A stretch of 64,000 nt of DNA from Ctenosaura bakeri (GCA_948474755.1 CAOLHI010000395.1:124001-188000), one strand, 5' to 3'; shown: positions 1 to 12,113, counted from the first letter of the stretch. The notes: generated by a model from the letters alone, not told the origin. Numbers and translations: made by a program.

Positions 1-1272
1 GATATGTACATGATTATACAATAATGTGTAGGTGACCAATTGATTATAACTACTTGATTATCGGCTGGCTGGGAAAGAGGCATGTGAAGACTAAGTAGCA
101 AGACCCAATGCAAGTGCCTCTGAAAATGCAGCTCTGTAAGTTACATGCATACTTCAATAGTGTGGGAAATGGCTTACTTGCAAGTAGGAGTGCCTACAAA
201 TGGGACCATAAACCACTGTCTTCTGTGCTGAGCTTTGGAAAATTTATTTGGTTGAACTACAGAATTCCCAGAACCCTTCATTCACCGTAACCAGTTGTAC
301 TTCTAAGCCCCGGGAATATTTATCTGAGAAGTACTGTTGCAGGAGAAGTCAGAATACAGAATCCGTAGCCGAAGCCAAATGAAATTGGATTGAAATGGAA
401 ACCATGAAACCAAGCAAAAGAAAGAGGGGGGGCACGCAGGAAAACTTGCTATTCTGCTTAAACAAGCAGAAATACAAGTGAAAGATGCAAGAGGCAGAGT
501 CTGGGAGGCTGAGTAGCAATCTGTTCTGGTAATTGTTCTGTCCTTGCCATATTCGATGTATCACCCTTTAATAAATCTCACTGAGTATGCTCTGCATTTG
601 GCCTAAGCTAGACACTAATATTGTATTTTTTGCTATTAATAACTTCCCATGCTGACAATGGACTTAGGCTATAAAGATGAACTCCCTTGGACAACTTTCA
701 GATAATGCCATAGATATATGCTTTGAGTGAGCGGCTAGCAGTATTTCAGTTTGTTTGAAGGAGAATTTGTATTCCTAAACCAGAGTCTTGTTTTTCATCG
801 TAAGGATTGCTTTGCCTAGGATGGCACTTCTAGAGGGAGGCTGAGATCCGTTAGCTTAATCAAGTAACATATTTGCATCCCTCCTGTTACTGTAAGCACA
901 GTTCTATGGTGGTCTATTTGAATAAATTAGGTTTTTTAACACTTTATGAAAGAAAGGGGGAGTCTTAATTTGGTAAGAGATTGCATTGCCTTGAGGATAA
1001 TCAATTGAATGCCATACACTGGTGTGGGTGGTGCCAGTGCCAGCTGTAGGCAACACCAAAGCCCAAGCTGGGCAGAACTGGAACCAATGTGTCTGCACTA
1101 GGCTAGAGCATTTGGGGTTTAATACGAGGCCAAGGGCTACAGAACACTATGTCAAGATCTCAGTATGGTCGTTGGCTTGCTGGTGTCCCATTCTTGCATT
1201 AAAGAGATTTCTTCACAGATCTTCACTGGCTCATGTAGTGCAAACCACAATACATGTCTGCTGGACTGAATT
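1..1272. other. Unique sequence without a recognised gene
   Basis: No homologous protein, RNA gene or repeat family is recognised here. The open frames (the longest is 71 codons at 349-564 on the minus strand) have no domain, no plausible initiation context and no codon bias that I can see. Old unrecognised repeats may be present. Confidence 0.5.
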
Positions 1273-1310
1273 AAGTATTAAAAAATACTTGAAGTATTAA
1301 AAAATACTTG
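1273..1310. repeat. Perfect 2 x 19 bp tandem duplication
   Basis: The 19-base unit at 1273-1291 (AAGTATT..AATACTTG) is repeated exactly at 1292-1310. Each unit is itself nearly palindromic (AAGTATT/AATACTT), so either strand could form a small hairpin. Confidence 0.9.
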
Positions 1311-1364
1311 AACAAATGCACACACACACACACACACACTTGTTCAAGTACACACACACACACA
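1305..1364. repeat. (CA)n microsatellite bracketed by an 11 bp inverted repeat
   Basis: Two CA tracts lie at 1319-1339 and 1351-1364. TACTTGAACAA at 1305-1315 is the exact reverse complement of TTGTTCAAGTA at 1340-1350, so the first CA tract sits in the loop of a potential cruciform. The left arm overlaps the end of the upstream 19 bp duplication. Confidence 0.85.
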
Positions 1365-1982
1365 TAGAATCCCTGGTGAGAAGAATCCTGGCTGATGAGT
1401 ATCTTTGCAATTCCACTCACACTTCATACTTGGTTGCTTTGCACAGAAAATATGCATTTTTTAGTTCTGAGAAAAATAATATTTATGTGCAGAATTTTTT
1501 TTCCATGCATAGAAAATGGTGGTCCCCCCCCCGTGCATTACAGTCTTCAAAGAATATGCTGATTGGAAAAGGCTGTTTTCTGATCCAATTAACCACATGA
1601 AGTGTGTTGCACAGAGAATTGCAAATAGTCTTCAAAAACTGTACAATATTTGAAAACGTTTTCAGAGTAAGAAGAAAACTGCTAAAATTGCTTGCTGACT
1701 CCTTTTGGAAGAAAATTCAGGAAAAATTGCATTCTTGGGCTGAACTCACTTCAATTTACCACATATCCGTAGACCAATTGTAGATCCTGCTGATGGACAT
1801 TCCCACCTCTTCCAACCTATGCTGCCATTCATATATAGGCCTAGGTGTCATCTGACCTGAGACCAATGGGGAATTGCCAATTCCTTTTTTTGCTTTGTAA
1901 CAGTTTTCATGCGTATTTTTTCCATTTCTCCAAAAATGGAAAATTGTTGAAGGTATTTTTTATCTAGAATTTGCACTAGTTG

Positions 1983-1992
1983 GTTGTTGTGG

Positions 1993-2035
<43 letters not shown>

Positions 2036-2415
2036 GTGCCTTCAGGTCATTTCTGATATATGCAACCCTAAGGCAAACCTATCATGGGATTTTCTGGGGC
2101 CGAGATTGTGTGATGCACCTGAAGTGTGATGCACAGGTTTCCATTCCTTTGCAGGAAATTGAACTGTGGGCCATTTCTGCACTACACTGTTGTAGTGCTA
2201 TTATTCCACTTTCAACCTCCTATGGAATCCTGGGCTTTGAAGTTTATGGAGGAGCCTTTAGAATTCTCAGCCAGAGAGCTCTTTGGCCCCAGGAAACTAC
2301 AAACCCCAGAATTCCACAAGATGTTGAAAATGGAATGATAACACTCTAACAGCGGAAATGTCCCTGGTCTCCAGGGTCATAGTCAAAAGCTGAAACCACT
2401 CAACTACCGTGGTAG
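1983..2415 (-). mobile_element. tRNA-derived SINE with RTE-like tail, interrupted by a MITE
   Basis: Read on the minus strand the element ends in a (CAA)n tail (GTT repeat at 1983-2036 on the plus strand). This is preceded by a body with the words CCTTAGGGTTGC and GAAATGACCTGAAGGCA, a 3-prime end resembling RTE/Bov-B-class LINEs. The tRNA-like head lies at about 2364-2415, with the CCTGGTCTCCAGGGTCATAG segment seen in other copies of this window. The palindromic MITE at 2167-2363 splits it. An open frame over the GTT tract (poly-leucine) is an artefact of the repeat. Confidence 0.75.
2167..2363 (+). mobile_element. Palindromic MITE, subfamily A
   Basis: A short non-autonomous DNA element with no coding capacity. 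Its arms (GGGCCATTTCTGC and GCGGAAATGTCC) are imperfect inverted repeats about 70 bases long. The asymmetric centre contains the GAATTCTCAGCCAGAGAGC segment typical of subfamily A. It sits inside a SINE; the 3-base word CTG occurs on both sides (2164-2166 and 2364-2366) and removing element plus one copy restores the SINE reading. Confidence 0.85.
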
Positions 2416-3702
2416 TACAGAGCAGTAAATAAGCCTCTGTCCCATAATCTCTCCAAATGGAAGCAAGCAGCAATCTTTGAAAACTCTTTGACTAAAAATA
2501 ATTCCCTTTCCACCAATCCATTTAGTAAAATGTGCATGAATGGTATACCTCTCTAAAGCTTCCCAGCCATGCACTGCTTTTCATCTTGAGACTTATTTTC
2601 AATTCTATGTTTTAAAGGGGAATTATAAAAGGCTCTGAATTTTTTTAAAAAAAATTGAAATTTTAGTTAATGTTTGCCTCTGCATCCTTACCCGACAGCC
2701 CAGATCAATGACCAAGATAAGGCTTCAGACTTCGAAGAGCTGCTTTAATGTTTGGAGCTGAAAGCTGTAGGCAACCTATTAATCCAGCCATGGATTCAAC
2801 CTCTGAGAAAGTGGAGCACAGAGTTTTCAAGAGTGAGGAGGTTTTGATGTGCGGAAGATGGAAATCAGCATCCTTTCTGCCATCGATGGTTTGTGATATT
2901 GAGACCTTGGAAGGGGCAAATCATAGACTTGACGCAATCCAATGCCACCCACTGAATTGCTTTCCCAGCATCCTTCTGTGTAGAAATTGCATCTTTATGG
3001 GCAACTGTTCTTGCGAAGGAAAATGCACACAATGAACAATTTTAATTCCTGCTTAGTTGTTTTTCTTCCCCCTACTACAAAGAAGGACCATGATCTTATT
3101 TGGATCTGGGGAAGTGACACATCCCAGGAATGTGCTCATGTGGAGGTCCCTGAGGGAGAAGATGTCCAGGTGGTCTACGGCACCCAGAGCTTGCCTGTTG
3201 TATGCCAATAGTCAAATAGGAGCTGTTTCTCCTGAGGAATGGAGCTGTGAAGGGATCCTTGGATCTCATATTGGGAGAAAGGTGAGAGATCAAATAAATA
3301 AATAAATATCCTCGTGCAATGTCAGAAAACATCAATGCCTCTTTGCTCAATGTAAGAAAAAGATAATTTCAGCAGATTGTCCTTTGTCAGACTCATGAAA
3401 AGGTTCTGGCTTTTGAATTTAAGGCCACGATACACTATGATTGGGATATGATTGTCCATCATTTCCTACGTCAATGTGGTTTTCATACAGCCCCCCAGTA
3501 AAGCTGAATTTCAGAGCTTTCAGCAAATTCGAAAAGAGTTGCCGCAGTTTCAGCAATGGAATATATTCCTGGTGGCAATTTACATCTATAAGGTTTTAGT
3601 TCCTAATGGGACATTTAACTATCAATAAGAGTTTACTTAGGACTAAATATGTTCATGGTGGCTTCCCTCCCCTTAGTTCCAGATTCAGTCCCAGAGCTAG
3701 AA
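2416..3702. other. Unique sequence without a recognised gene
   Basis: Open frames at 2748-3035 and 3096-3350 overlap on different strands and frames. They show no recognisable domain, splice structure or signal peptide, so I treat them as chance. No repeat family is recognised. Confidence 0.45.
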
Positions 3703-3703
3703 T

Positions 3704-3754
<51 letters not shown>

Positions 3755-3890
3755 TTTATTTATGCCCTGCTTTGTTTCCTGATAGGGATTCAAAGCAGCT
3801 TAGGGATTCGTAAGCTGCTTATATAAAACATAGTTAAAATTACGGAATAAAAAAGTTAATAGGAAAAGGAATATACAAAATTCAGCAGTG
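3703..3890 (-). mobile_element. Retroposon 3-prime end with (GAT)n tail
   Basis: A (TCA)n tract at 3703-3755 is followed by sequence which on the minus strand reads as a LINE/SINE 3-prime end (AAAGCAGGGCATAAATAAAG then GAT repeats). That arrangement fits a retroposed element primed at its tail. The exact family was not identified; an L2- or CR1-class end is likely. Confidence 0.45.
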
Positions 3891-4011
3891 GACAATGAAT
3901 AGATATGTTGACTGTGAAAGGAGAGGGGAATGTGACTCTCTTGGTCAAGACTGGAAGCGGCCAGTGGCATCTGATGCCTTCCATATCAAAATCTCCAGCC
4001 TACTGGCATTT

Positions 4012-4143
4012 AATTTAATAATTTAATTTAATATATATCCCACCTTTCTCCCATCATGAGATCCAAGGTTACTGTGGCTGAACAGGGATTTGAACCCTGG
4101 TCTTACAGTCCTAGTCTAAGACTCAGACCACTATACTACTTTC
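4012..4143 (-). mobile_element. tRNA-headed SINE with a LINE-type GGTGGGATATA tail
   Basis: On the minus strand a tRNA-like head (about 4143 down to 4080) contains an RNA polymerase III B-box match, GTTCAAATC, within CCAGGGTTCAAATCCCTG. The 3-prime part ends AGAAAGGTGGGATATATATT and then an AT-rich tail. This tail differs from the (CAA)n tail of the other tRNA SINEs here, so the same head type is found joined to more than one LINE end. Confidence 0.65.
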
Positions 4144-5620
4144 TTCAATTATCTTGCAGCCAAAGCGATTATTTCCTGTAAGAGAAAGACTTCGTTGTCA
4201 GTGACACAGTGAAAACAAAATAGACTATGCCCCAGAGCATGCACAGAGCCCCTGTCCCTCTTAAATAGCCATAAATTCCAGCACACATCTACCATTTGGA
4301 AGAGAGGATTCACCAGTAGGCTGAGACAGTGTGCTTTCTCTCTCCCTTTGCTATGCTAGAATGACCCATTTCCTGTTTTACTTGGCATTTAATGCCATGT
4401 GTTGATCTCTAGCAAGGATACTGACCATTTGTTTGTCAAGGTTATGGGTCAATGAATCTCTGCCCTGTCTTCCAAGATTTGTCTAATTTAACATAAGCAC
4501 AACTGACAAACCTCCTGTGGCTGTGTCACTGAGAATTTTCAAGAATCTCAAGGAAGAAAGCAAGGCTCTGGGTTTTTTCTCTCTCTCTTTAACTCTAAAC
4601 AGTGCAGGACATTTGGAAAATGGGAGCAGGACGTGTTCTTTTGCTGGCCATCCTATTTGAATTACAAGCTGAGATCCTGCATGGGAGAGATTCAGTGTCC
4701 TAATCTGACCACCTAAATCCCAGCTTGGAACCCTGGCAGATGCACCAAACAGGAGTTTTGAGGTGCTGGTGAGTGAGGCTCTGAAGGATAGTGCATCTAA
4801 ACCCCCTCTTCCCCGTGGGATCCTGGCAGCTTTCTGGCAAAAGGGAACTGGATTTGTCATCTTTCAATGCCACACTTGTCAGCACCTCAGAACTCCTGGG
4901 TTGGTGCAACTCTCTGGATTATAAAGTGGATTTGAGAGACTTTTGCAATCATGGCAATGGTGCCAGAAACATAGATATGAATTGCAAAATTTACAAGGTT
5001 GCAAGTATAGCTTACAGCATTGTAAATACTGTACAGGATGCCATCCATAGCTTCTATTCCAGCTATACAGATTCAAAAACATCCTGCTTAGATCATCAGG
5101 ACGAACATGAGACCTACTAAATCAGACCAAAACCTTTCTGGTCCAGCACCCATTTTCAACAGTAGCCAACCAGCTGCTTCCAAAATAAGAAATGGAGCAT
5201 TGATCTAACCAGGACAACTAAGCAAGGGGAAATGTGGGCTCTTCACTTTCTTATGCATTTGAATTTTCAAAACTTCAAATTCTTTCCAAGTGAAATGTGA
5301 ATTTTGCTATTTTCTTCCCCCCAAAATAAACTGATACAAAACACCGCCATCCTATTTTGCACAAGCTATAATATTCAAGGTATGGAATTGGCCATGTTAT
5401 GCCTTCTTGTCACAGGCATTTTAAAGATGATGAGCATCTTAGGGGGAAAAAAAAGAGGTACCAATCCTAAAACAGCATTTACATGGTTGTACACATGGGG
5501 TTCAAACCCAGATGTTTAAGAGTTAGAGTCAAACTAGATAACGATTAGAATATTTTTAAAAGAGGGGTTCCCTCTAGTGACGAAAGACATCTGTTTATCA
5601 TAGCACACTCATATATTTTA
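4144..5620. other. Unique sequence without a recognised gene
   Basis: Includes overlapping chance frames at 4483-4860 (125 codons, minus) and 4791-5120 (109 codons, plus), neither with a recognisable domain. They overlap antisense and neither starts or ends in a way that suggests an exon. Confidence 0.45.
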
Positions 5621-5816
5621 TGTTGTTGTTTGGTGCCTTCAAATCACTTCTGACTTACGGTGACCCTAAGGCAAACTTACCACAGGATTTTCTGGAGCTG
5701 AGAGTGTGTGATACTATCCAAGGTAATCTAGTGGGTTTTTAGGGCCAAATGGGGAATTGAACCCAGTCTCCAGGATTGTAGTCCAATGCTCAAACCACTA
5801 TACTACACTGGCTCTC
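5621..5816 (-). mobile_element. tRNA-derived SINE with RTE-like tail
   Basis: A nearly complete minus-strand copy. The tail GTTGTTGTT is at 5621-5630, then TGCCTTCAAATCACTTCTGA and CCTAAGGCAAAC of the RTE-like end. The tRNA-like head is at about 5745-5816 (GAATTGAACCCAGTCTCC and CTCAAACCACTATACTACAC). The head reads as a tRNA with A and B boxes on the minus strand but is part of a SINE, not a tRNA gene. Confidence 0.8.
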
Positions 5817-7477
5817 ATTTAGTTGCTTTTGCTGTATGATTATTCATCGGAAAGTAAAAACAGGAAAGTCCAAATTGCAAGTTTAATTGCTGAAGCATAC
5901 TGTGATCTGCACTACTGTTAGAAGGAAAATGAGTTATTTGCAGGAAATAGACAATCTCTTTAACTTCTAATCTGATCCTTGAGCATTCAAAAATCCTCCT
6001 CTTGGACAGGCTAATCTGACAGTTTCAATTTCTCCATTTTTAAAAAAAAATGTTCAAAGTGCTTTCCATCTCAGATATGTAGACATTTTCAAAATCAATA
6101 AACTATTATCCAAATTGAATGGAAAAAAAATGTGCTCCATCCCTAAGGACGTCCTTAGGCAAAGAAGGAGAATTGGGAGCATCCATGAAAGTGTATTAAC
6201 AATGTCCTTCTTCTAGTGTAATGGGAGCTCCACAGGGTTCTCCAGCAATTGTAGATTTATAGCTTAATAGCTAATGTTTTCTTGGCTGGATTCTTATTGT
6301 TGACAAAGTTTTGTACCCTCCTCATCACCTTAGAGGGAGGGGAAAAAAACACTTAGATTGCCTCACTCTCCATATATCACTGCCTACGATGGTGCCCTGG
6401 AGAGAAAGTTGTAGGGAAAGACTCACCAAGGTTCAGCAAAGAAACATCCCAGGTTATCTTTGGCATTGACTTATTCAGGTACAAAATGGTCACAGATCTA
6501 TGGAACAGTTATCTGTTCAGTTGTAACCAAGGCCACAAATAAGTTTCTTTTTTCTACAGTGTTTAATAACTAGTGTTAGCTCAGTACATCCTAGGAAAGC
6601 TGGTAACTACCTCCCCTACTGAGTGGGCTCTGTTTGGTAGAGAAGAAAGGGCACCGCAGATGCCATGTAAATTAGTGTTGTTCTCAGCATGGGAAGTCAG
6701 GCAGATAGCGCAATTCTGCACAGGATGAAGTTGGTCAATTAGTTCTTTTTTTAATGTTTGTTCTGTGCCTTTTTTTTTTTCTTCAGATAGGGAATGAGGG
6801 AGAGCAAGCAAAGGTAATGAAGAGAGAACAAAACAAATTGTCAGAGAACACAACTATGAAGACCTGCAGTATTTTCAGAACTAAAAGGAATGCCAATGAA
6901 GCTGAAGAGCTTTAATCTGATATGCACTTTTGTTTTATTTAAAAGCAGATACGGAGAGGGAGTTGGGTTAAGAAGGTTGGTTTAATCCTCCTTCTTCGTC
7001 CTGTTGTGGCTGTCATCCAAATCTTCTCTTGCTGGGCTGGCCCCATGGTTGGGCAAATGAGCCACGTGCCTCAGACAGTGAATTTCAGCTGTCGTGGAAG
7101 AGTAGTGCATGGTTCACTCTTTGTCTTGTGATTATGACACCAGAATGGGGAGATGTGTTTGTGGGATTTCCTGATTTGTGTCTTCAAATCACTTGGCTGG
7201 CTTTCAGCACTGTAAACCGTGATCTTGTGTGTTCAAGGATGCTATTTGCTGCTTTACCTTGGGCAACAAAATACCTTGAACTAGCTTTCTGCTTCCCTTA
7301 AGCTATTACCCATAGAAGGAGAAAACCTTCAAATAGACATATGTACAATGCTTTCCGCTGTGCTTAGAAATGTCTTTGGGGGTTGAAGGGTGGATTCACA
7401 TCCAGGAGATAGTACAGATGGAAAGAACTATCTGCAGCTTTTATCCAAACGGCTCCATGAGGCCCCTTTGTTACCAA
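5817..7477. other. Unique sequence without a recognised gene
   Basis: Contains short A/T homopolymer runs near 6042 and 6770. The open frames at 6581-6853 (minus) and 7029-7301 (plus) are unsupported by any domain. Confidence 0.45.
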
Positions 7478-7680
7478 GGGCCTTTCCGTACCACACTGTT
7501 ATAGTGTTATTATTCCACTTTCAACATCCTATGGACACCTGGGGCTTGCAGTCGAGGGAGGGACCTTTAGAATTCTCAGTCAGAGAGCTCTTTGGCCTCA
7601 GTAAACTACAAACCCCAGAATTCCATAGGATGTTGAAAGTTGAACAATAGCACTATAACAGTGTGGTGTGGAAACGGCCT
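7478..7680 (+). mobile_element. Palindromic MITE, subfamily A
   Basis: Full-length copy. Left end GGGCCTTTCC, right end GGAAACGGCC, with TTATAGTG / CACTATAA and CATCCTATGG / CCATAGGATG arm pairs and the central GAATTCTCAGTCAGAGAGC segment. Target duplication is not clear (CAA versus TCT). A TCTG microsatellite follows directly. Confidence 0.9.
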
Positions 7681-7690
7681 CTGTCTCTCT

Positions 7691-7714
7691 CCGTCTGTCT
7701 GTCTGTCTGTCTGT
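7691..7714. repeat. (TCTG)n microsatellite
   Basis: About five uninterrupted TCTG/GTCT units immediately beyond the right end of the MITE. Confidence 0.85.
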
Positions 7715-8649
7715 ATACCTTCCCTAAATAAATTCTTCTTCTCCAGCAAGTTTCCCTGTGTGTTTTTGCCCCATTTTTTTCTTTTTGTCTTTCAGCTGGC
7801 TTCAAGTTCTTTTCTTAAACTCTGTACAATCAAACATCTGCACACGTATAAATGCCAGGCTAGCAGCTGCCTCTGGAAGTTTTTCTGTGCCTTTTTCCCC
7901 AGAATTGTGATATCAGAATGAAGATAAACGCTATTAACATTCTGAAAAAGAAAGAAAGACGTTCGATTCAACTCAGATAATTTCCAGATCTGGAAGCCTT
8001 CTCTGATTAAAATCACTCTCTCTGTTTCCAAAGATCTCTGAAATCTATGAGAGAAACAGCAGGTTCCAGGTACCCAATCTGGAATGACAGCCAGAGGAGA
8101 ACAAAACAATTTGTCAGCAAACATCTGTTCCCATCTTGATTCATATTTACATGTTTTTTCCCCCAGATATACCCAAACAAATTCCATTATCAGTTTCCTC
8201 TCTTGCCAAACAATTATTTTATGGATGAAATCCCATCACAGCAAACAGTGGTTCTTCTTCTTGGAGGTATGGTTGTTTCTGCAGAAGAACTAGATAAGAC
8301 TTTTTTTTTTTTTGAGGTCATTTGTGGAAAAAATGACAATGTCTTAAAGAACAATATGGCTTCATGGTGTATAAAAAGGAAACAGAGAAAGATCTGAGCT
8401 TATTAATACAAAAGCCAAGACTGTGGGACTAAGCTGAAAGAGTGTAATGCTCCACCTGTGCAACTTGATGTCCTCCTCTCACATCAGCCAAGCCTTAGAG
8501 AGCTACTGCTGCTGCTTACTGGTGGGCAGAGGGGGAAGGCATCTCTGAGGACGTCAAGATCCAGCACATGGGCAATGAGGATATTAGATGCAGGCACCAG
8601 GGCTGGGACAGGCAACAGGCACTGGGTCGGAAGGTCAGGGATTGGAGCT

Positions 8650-9047
8650 TAAGAAGTGTCCAAAGCAGCAGAGGTCTACCTGGTATCAAGAGTCCAAATG
8701 GACAAGAGGCAAGTCCAAGGGAACAGGCCAGAGTCCAAGGCAACAGAGGTCTACCTGCTATCAAGGGTCCAAAGGGTCAGAGGCAGGTTCACGAGGCAGG
8801 CTAGAAGTCAGAGTCCAAGAGTCAGTAGTCAGGACCAATAAGGCATCCACAAAGGCTACAGGGAGCAAACAAGACCATGTTGCTGTGACAAAGACTGCAG
8901 AGAAAACCCAGCCCTTATATAGCTGGCTCCTGGCTGCTCCAGCTGCCCTGCATCTGAGCAGCCAGCTGGATCTGAGGTACTGGGCAGAATTCTACAAAGA
9001 ACAGGGTCAAGGCCAGGAAGACTTAGTCACAGACCCGAACCCTCACA
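8650..9047 (-). mobile_element. Probable LTR of a retroelement (solo or truncated)
   Basis: Read on the minus strand the block starts with TGTGAGGGTTCGGG at 9047, carries a TATA-like box (TATATAAGGG, at about 8912-8921) roughly 130 bases in, and continues into a C/T-rich segment with repeats of CTTGGACTCTG type. A 75-base near-repeat (copies begin at 8671 and 8746) lies in its 3-prime part. The order of 5-prime TG, TATA box and transcribed region is that of an LTR. No internal coding region was recognised next to it and the other boundary is uncertain. A 159-codon plus-strand frame across the block is antisense to the presumed promoter and I do not consider it a gene. Confidence 0.45.
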
Positions 9048-10512
9048 GAGGAGAAAGAAGTGGCTGATCTCCGTTGTGAAGAGAAATGAGAATCTGGGAA
9101 TTCACTTTCATTTCCCTTCCGCTTGTAGCCCAAGCCAGTCAATTTCTCCCCCTCTAAGTCATCTCCCTTTCTCCCTCTCTCCACTGGTAAACAGGAACAG
9201 TTCTTCTAGATTTGCTAAGTGCCTAGTGGGGAGGTTTTGCATGGGACATTAGGAACTAGACAACAGTTCTCCGTGCTACATCCAAAAGAAAACTTGCCAA
9301 CTAACCTACAGTTAGACATGTTTTCCAGCCACGACATTTTGGAAATCTATCCATCAGGCATTTACTTAGCTAGACCAGCTTTTCATCTAGGTGATAAAGA
9401 GTTATTTGTTTGTGTGCGTGTATATGTTTAACAGGCATGTAATTCTTCACTGAGTTTGTTCTCAAAGATAGCAAAGATTTCAGCAATTTTCTTTTCATTG
9501 CAAGAAAGTCTTCAAAAATCAGCCGTTTTCAAAGGCTATTTGCAATTTGGCTCATATTCCACTCCAAATTTGCATGTGGTTGTTTCGTGTAGAAAACAGT
9601 ATCTTAATGTCTTAGTTATCTTAATCTTAAAGATCTTAATGTCAAGGCATCCCATGTGAGTGTGTAAAGATTTTTCTAAGTGGACAGCAGGAATGAGGTG
9701 ATGTGACCTTGAGGACAGCCACAATAATGTTTTGGTTTGCCAGCCTTGGAAGGTCTTGCCTTGTCAACATGGGAAGGTTGCTTGCAGTAAATGTGATTAG
9801 ATCATCCCATAGGGTCTGGGGTGATGTTAAGCCCTTAAAAAGGCGTGGGTATGGCACTGTACTTTACCATTCGGGTCAATTCCTGGTGGTCATGCCGCTT
9901 TGCTGACTGATTTATGGAATGCATCTAGACATGCTGCTGGTTTGTGTTTTTACCTGCTGGTTCCTGTCTTACTTATTGCTTCCTGGCATGCTACCAGAAG
10001 CCCTAACTTTAACCTCAATGTGCTTAGCTAAATAAATAGCCCTGAGTTTATCTCTATGAGTTTCCACAACTTTTTTGGTCTGCCTGGAGCCGCTTGGTTG
10101 CAGCTGGACGTCGCTGCCCTGTCAGCACTCTGCACATGCTCTGAGGAGCTACCTCGTGCTACCCCTGACACCTAAGTGTTTTGCTTTCCCTGGGTGAATT
10201 TATACTTCACTGCAAGGCTGTAGGATTGAAGCCAATGTGCACTGTGGCATTCTAAAGTACCACCTAGGAACCTGATTATACCTCATCTGCTCTCTGTGAG
10301 GAGCATCAGAAGGCATAAGAATGGCATCTGAGGACCATGAAGGAGAATATGTGCCCTGACATAGGACCTATCACTTTTGTTATTGTTAGTGGCCACCAAG
10401 TCGGCTTTAGTTGGCAATCCTATAAATGAGAGACCTCGTAGTGACACTGTTATCTACAGTCCAGCTCAGGTCTTGCAGACTCAGGGCCAACGCTTTCTTG
10501 AGTAAGTCTGTC
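9048..10512. other. Mostly unique sequence, possible second LTR-like stretch
   Basis: The 9840-10170 part has an AATAAA at about 10031 followed by a T-rich and C/T-rich segment ending in CCCTGACA, which could be an LTR remnant on the plus strand. This is weak because no TATA box or paired end is convincing. No gene was recognised in the remainder. Confidence 0.3.
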
Positions 10513-11016
10513 TGCCTGGGCACCCCAATTCAAGAAGGACATGGTCAAGCTGGAGCAAGTCCAGAGGAGGGCGACCAAAATGGTGAGGGGCCTGGAAGCC
10601 ATGAAGCCCTATGAGGATAGACTTAGAGAGCTGGGTATGTTTAGTCTGCAGAAGAGAAGGTTAAGAGGGGACATGATAGCCATGTTTAAATATTTGAAGG
10701 GATGCCATGTGGAGGAGGGAGAGAGCTTGTTTCCTGCAGCTCCAGAGACCAGGACAAGGAGCAATGGATTCAAGCTGCAGGAAAGAAGATTCCACCTGAA
10801 CCTCAGGAAGAACTTCCTGACAGCCAGGGCTGTCCGGCAGTGGAATTTGCTGCCTTGGAGTGTAGTGGAGGCTCCTTTCTTGGAGGTTTTTAAGCAGAGG
10901 CTGGATGACCGTCTGTCGGGAGTGCTTTGAGGGTGTTCCTGCATGACAGGAGGTTGGACTGGATGGCCCCTGTGGTCTCTTCCAACTCTACATTTCTATG
11001 ATTCTATGATTCTATA
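10513..11016 (+). mobile_element. CR1 LINE, 5-prime truncated copy
   Basis: The 3-prime end of a CR1 retrotransposon. It encodes the C-terminal part of the reverse-transcriptase polyprotein (10541-10930, about 129 codons ending in its natural stop), including [32 protein letters not shown] and [14 protein letters not shown]. It ends with the diagnostic TTCTATGATTCTATGATTCT repeat. The copy begins at the GGGCACCCCAATTCAAG region, so nearly all of the endonuclease and the catalytic reverse transcriptase is missing and it cannot move on its own. The open frame is undamaged, which suggests a fairly recent insertion. Confidence 0.93.
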
Positions 11017-12113
11017 AAGCAGTCTTCCTCTTTTCCTTTCCACTTTGCAAAGCATTAGAGTCCTCTCGAATGAGTCATGCTGTTTCATGATATGTCCCAC
11101 ATGTAACAGTCTCAGTTTAATCAGTTTGGCTTTTAGGGATAGTTGTGGCTTGATTTGCTCTCTGACCCACGTATTTGTCCTTCTGGCAATTCACTGTCCT
11201 CCTCCAGCACCAAGTCCCAAATAAAGTGATTTTTCACTTTTAATCTTCTTGAGTGATGGACTACCAATTAGTGTATATCATTTAGCAATACCTGTTAATG
11301 CATAAGCTTCTATCACTTTTAGCTTCCTGGAATGAAGCTCTACAAAATATCATATATCAGGACCAATCTCTCTTATTTCATAAAACAAGTACATAAAGCT
11401 ATTTAGGTTTCATTGCTATAAAACATATTGCCCTAGTAAATGCTTATATATATATGAGAAAGAAAAATGTTTCTAAACTTCCCCAAGAGGTCAACATGCC
11501 ACCAGCTGCAGAAGAAAACAGTGAATGAAGAAATTCCGCAGGTTATTGGAAACACGCAGACACTTGCTTTCTTAAACAGTGCAATGCTTCAAGTTCCACA
11601 AATTATTTATTGTTAAACCTCAGCGCACAGCTCAAACGAATGCAGAGCGCTTACATTACATAAATAACTGTAGTGTCATTAATGGCATCCAAACAAAATG
11701 AAATTAAATCCACCCACCAACCATTTCTAATTACAAGGTGTGTATGCAGCCTTCAACAGATGTTACTCAAAAAGTGCCTACTCCTTTACTCGTATGGAAA
11801 GACATATTGCCAGCTTATAATCATTCTCCAGTTTTTTTAAAAAAAAGTTGTGTGCGAATCAAGCCTATAATAATCAAACGACTCACTCTGAAGTGCTATA
11901 ATCATGGGATACTCCTGAATAGGAACTGTCTGACTACTTTTTCTACCAGATTAAAGGCTTGTGTGCACCTCTCCTGTATTTTAGATGAACGTTATTTTTC
12001 TGGAAAATTCAAAGGATGTGGTATGATGAAACTGAACAACCACCTCTAATGTTAGTGTATATTTGTATTTTTAAACCAAAATGAACACTACAACTCCTAT
12101 GTAGCAGTTTCTA
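11017..12113. other. Repeat-poor block, candidate conserved noncoding DNA
   Basis: About 11,480-12,055 is free of recognised repeats. It has an even base composition with scattered CpGs, for example around 11,625-11,650. No exon was recognised; the 103-codon frame at 11,738-12,049 lacks domain features. Regulatory function is only inferred. Confidence 0.3.

Noticed and set aside
1984..2349. 121-codon frame beginning with a poly-leucine run
   Set aside because: It is the (GTT)n SINE tail read as leucine, then SINE and MITE sequence.
4483..4860. 125-codon minus-strand frame
   Set aside because: No domain, overlaps a plus-strand frame of similar length, no splice or promoter support.
8588..9067. 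159-codon plus-strand frame
   Set aside because: Runs antisense through an LTR-like block with an internal repeat; its low-complexity Gln/Ser/Gly composition follows from that.
10609..10944. 111-codon minus-strand frame
   Set aside because: Antisense shadow of the CR1 reverse-transcriptase C-terminus; the same shadow appears at 49,980-50,315.
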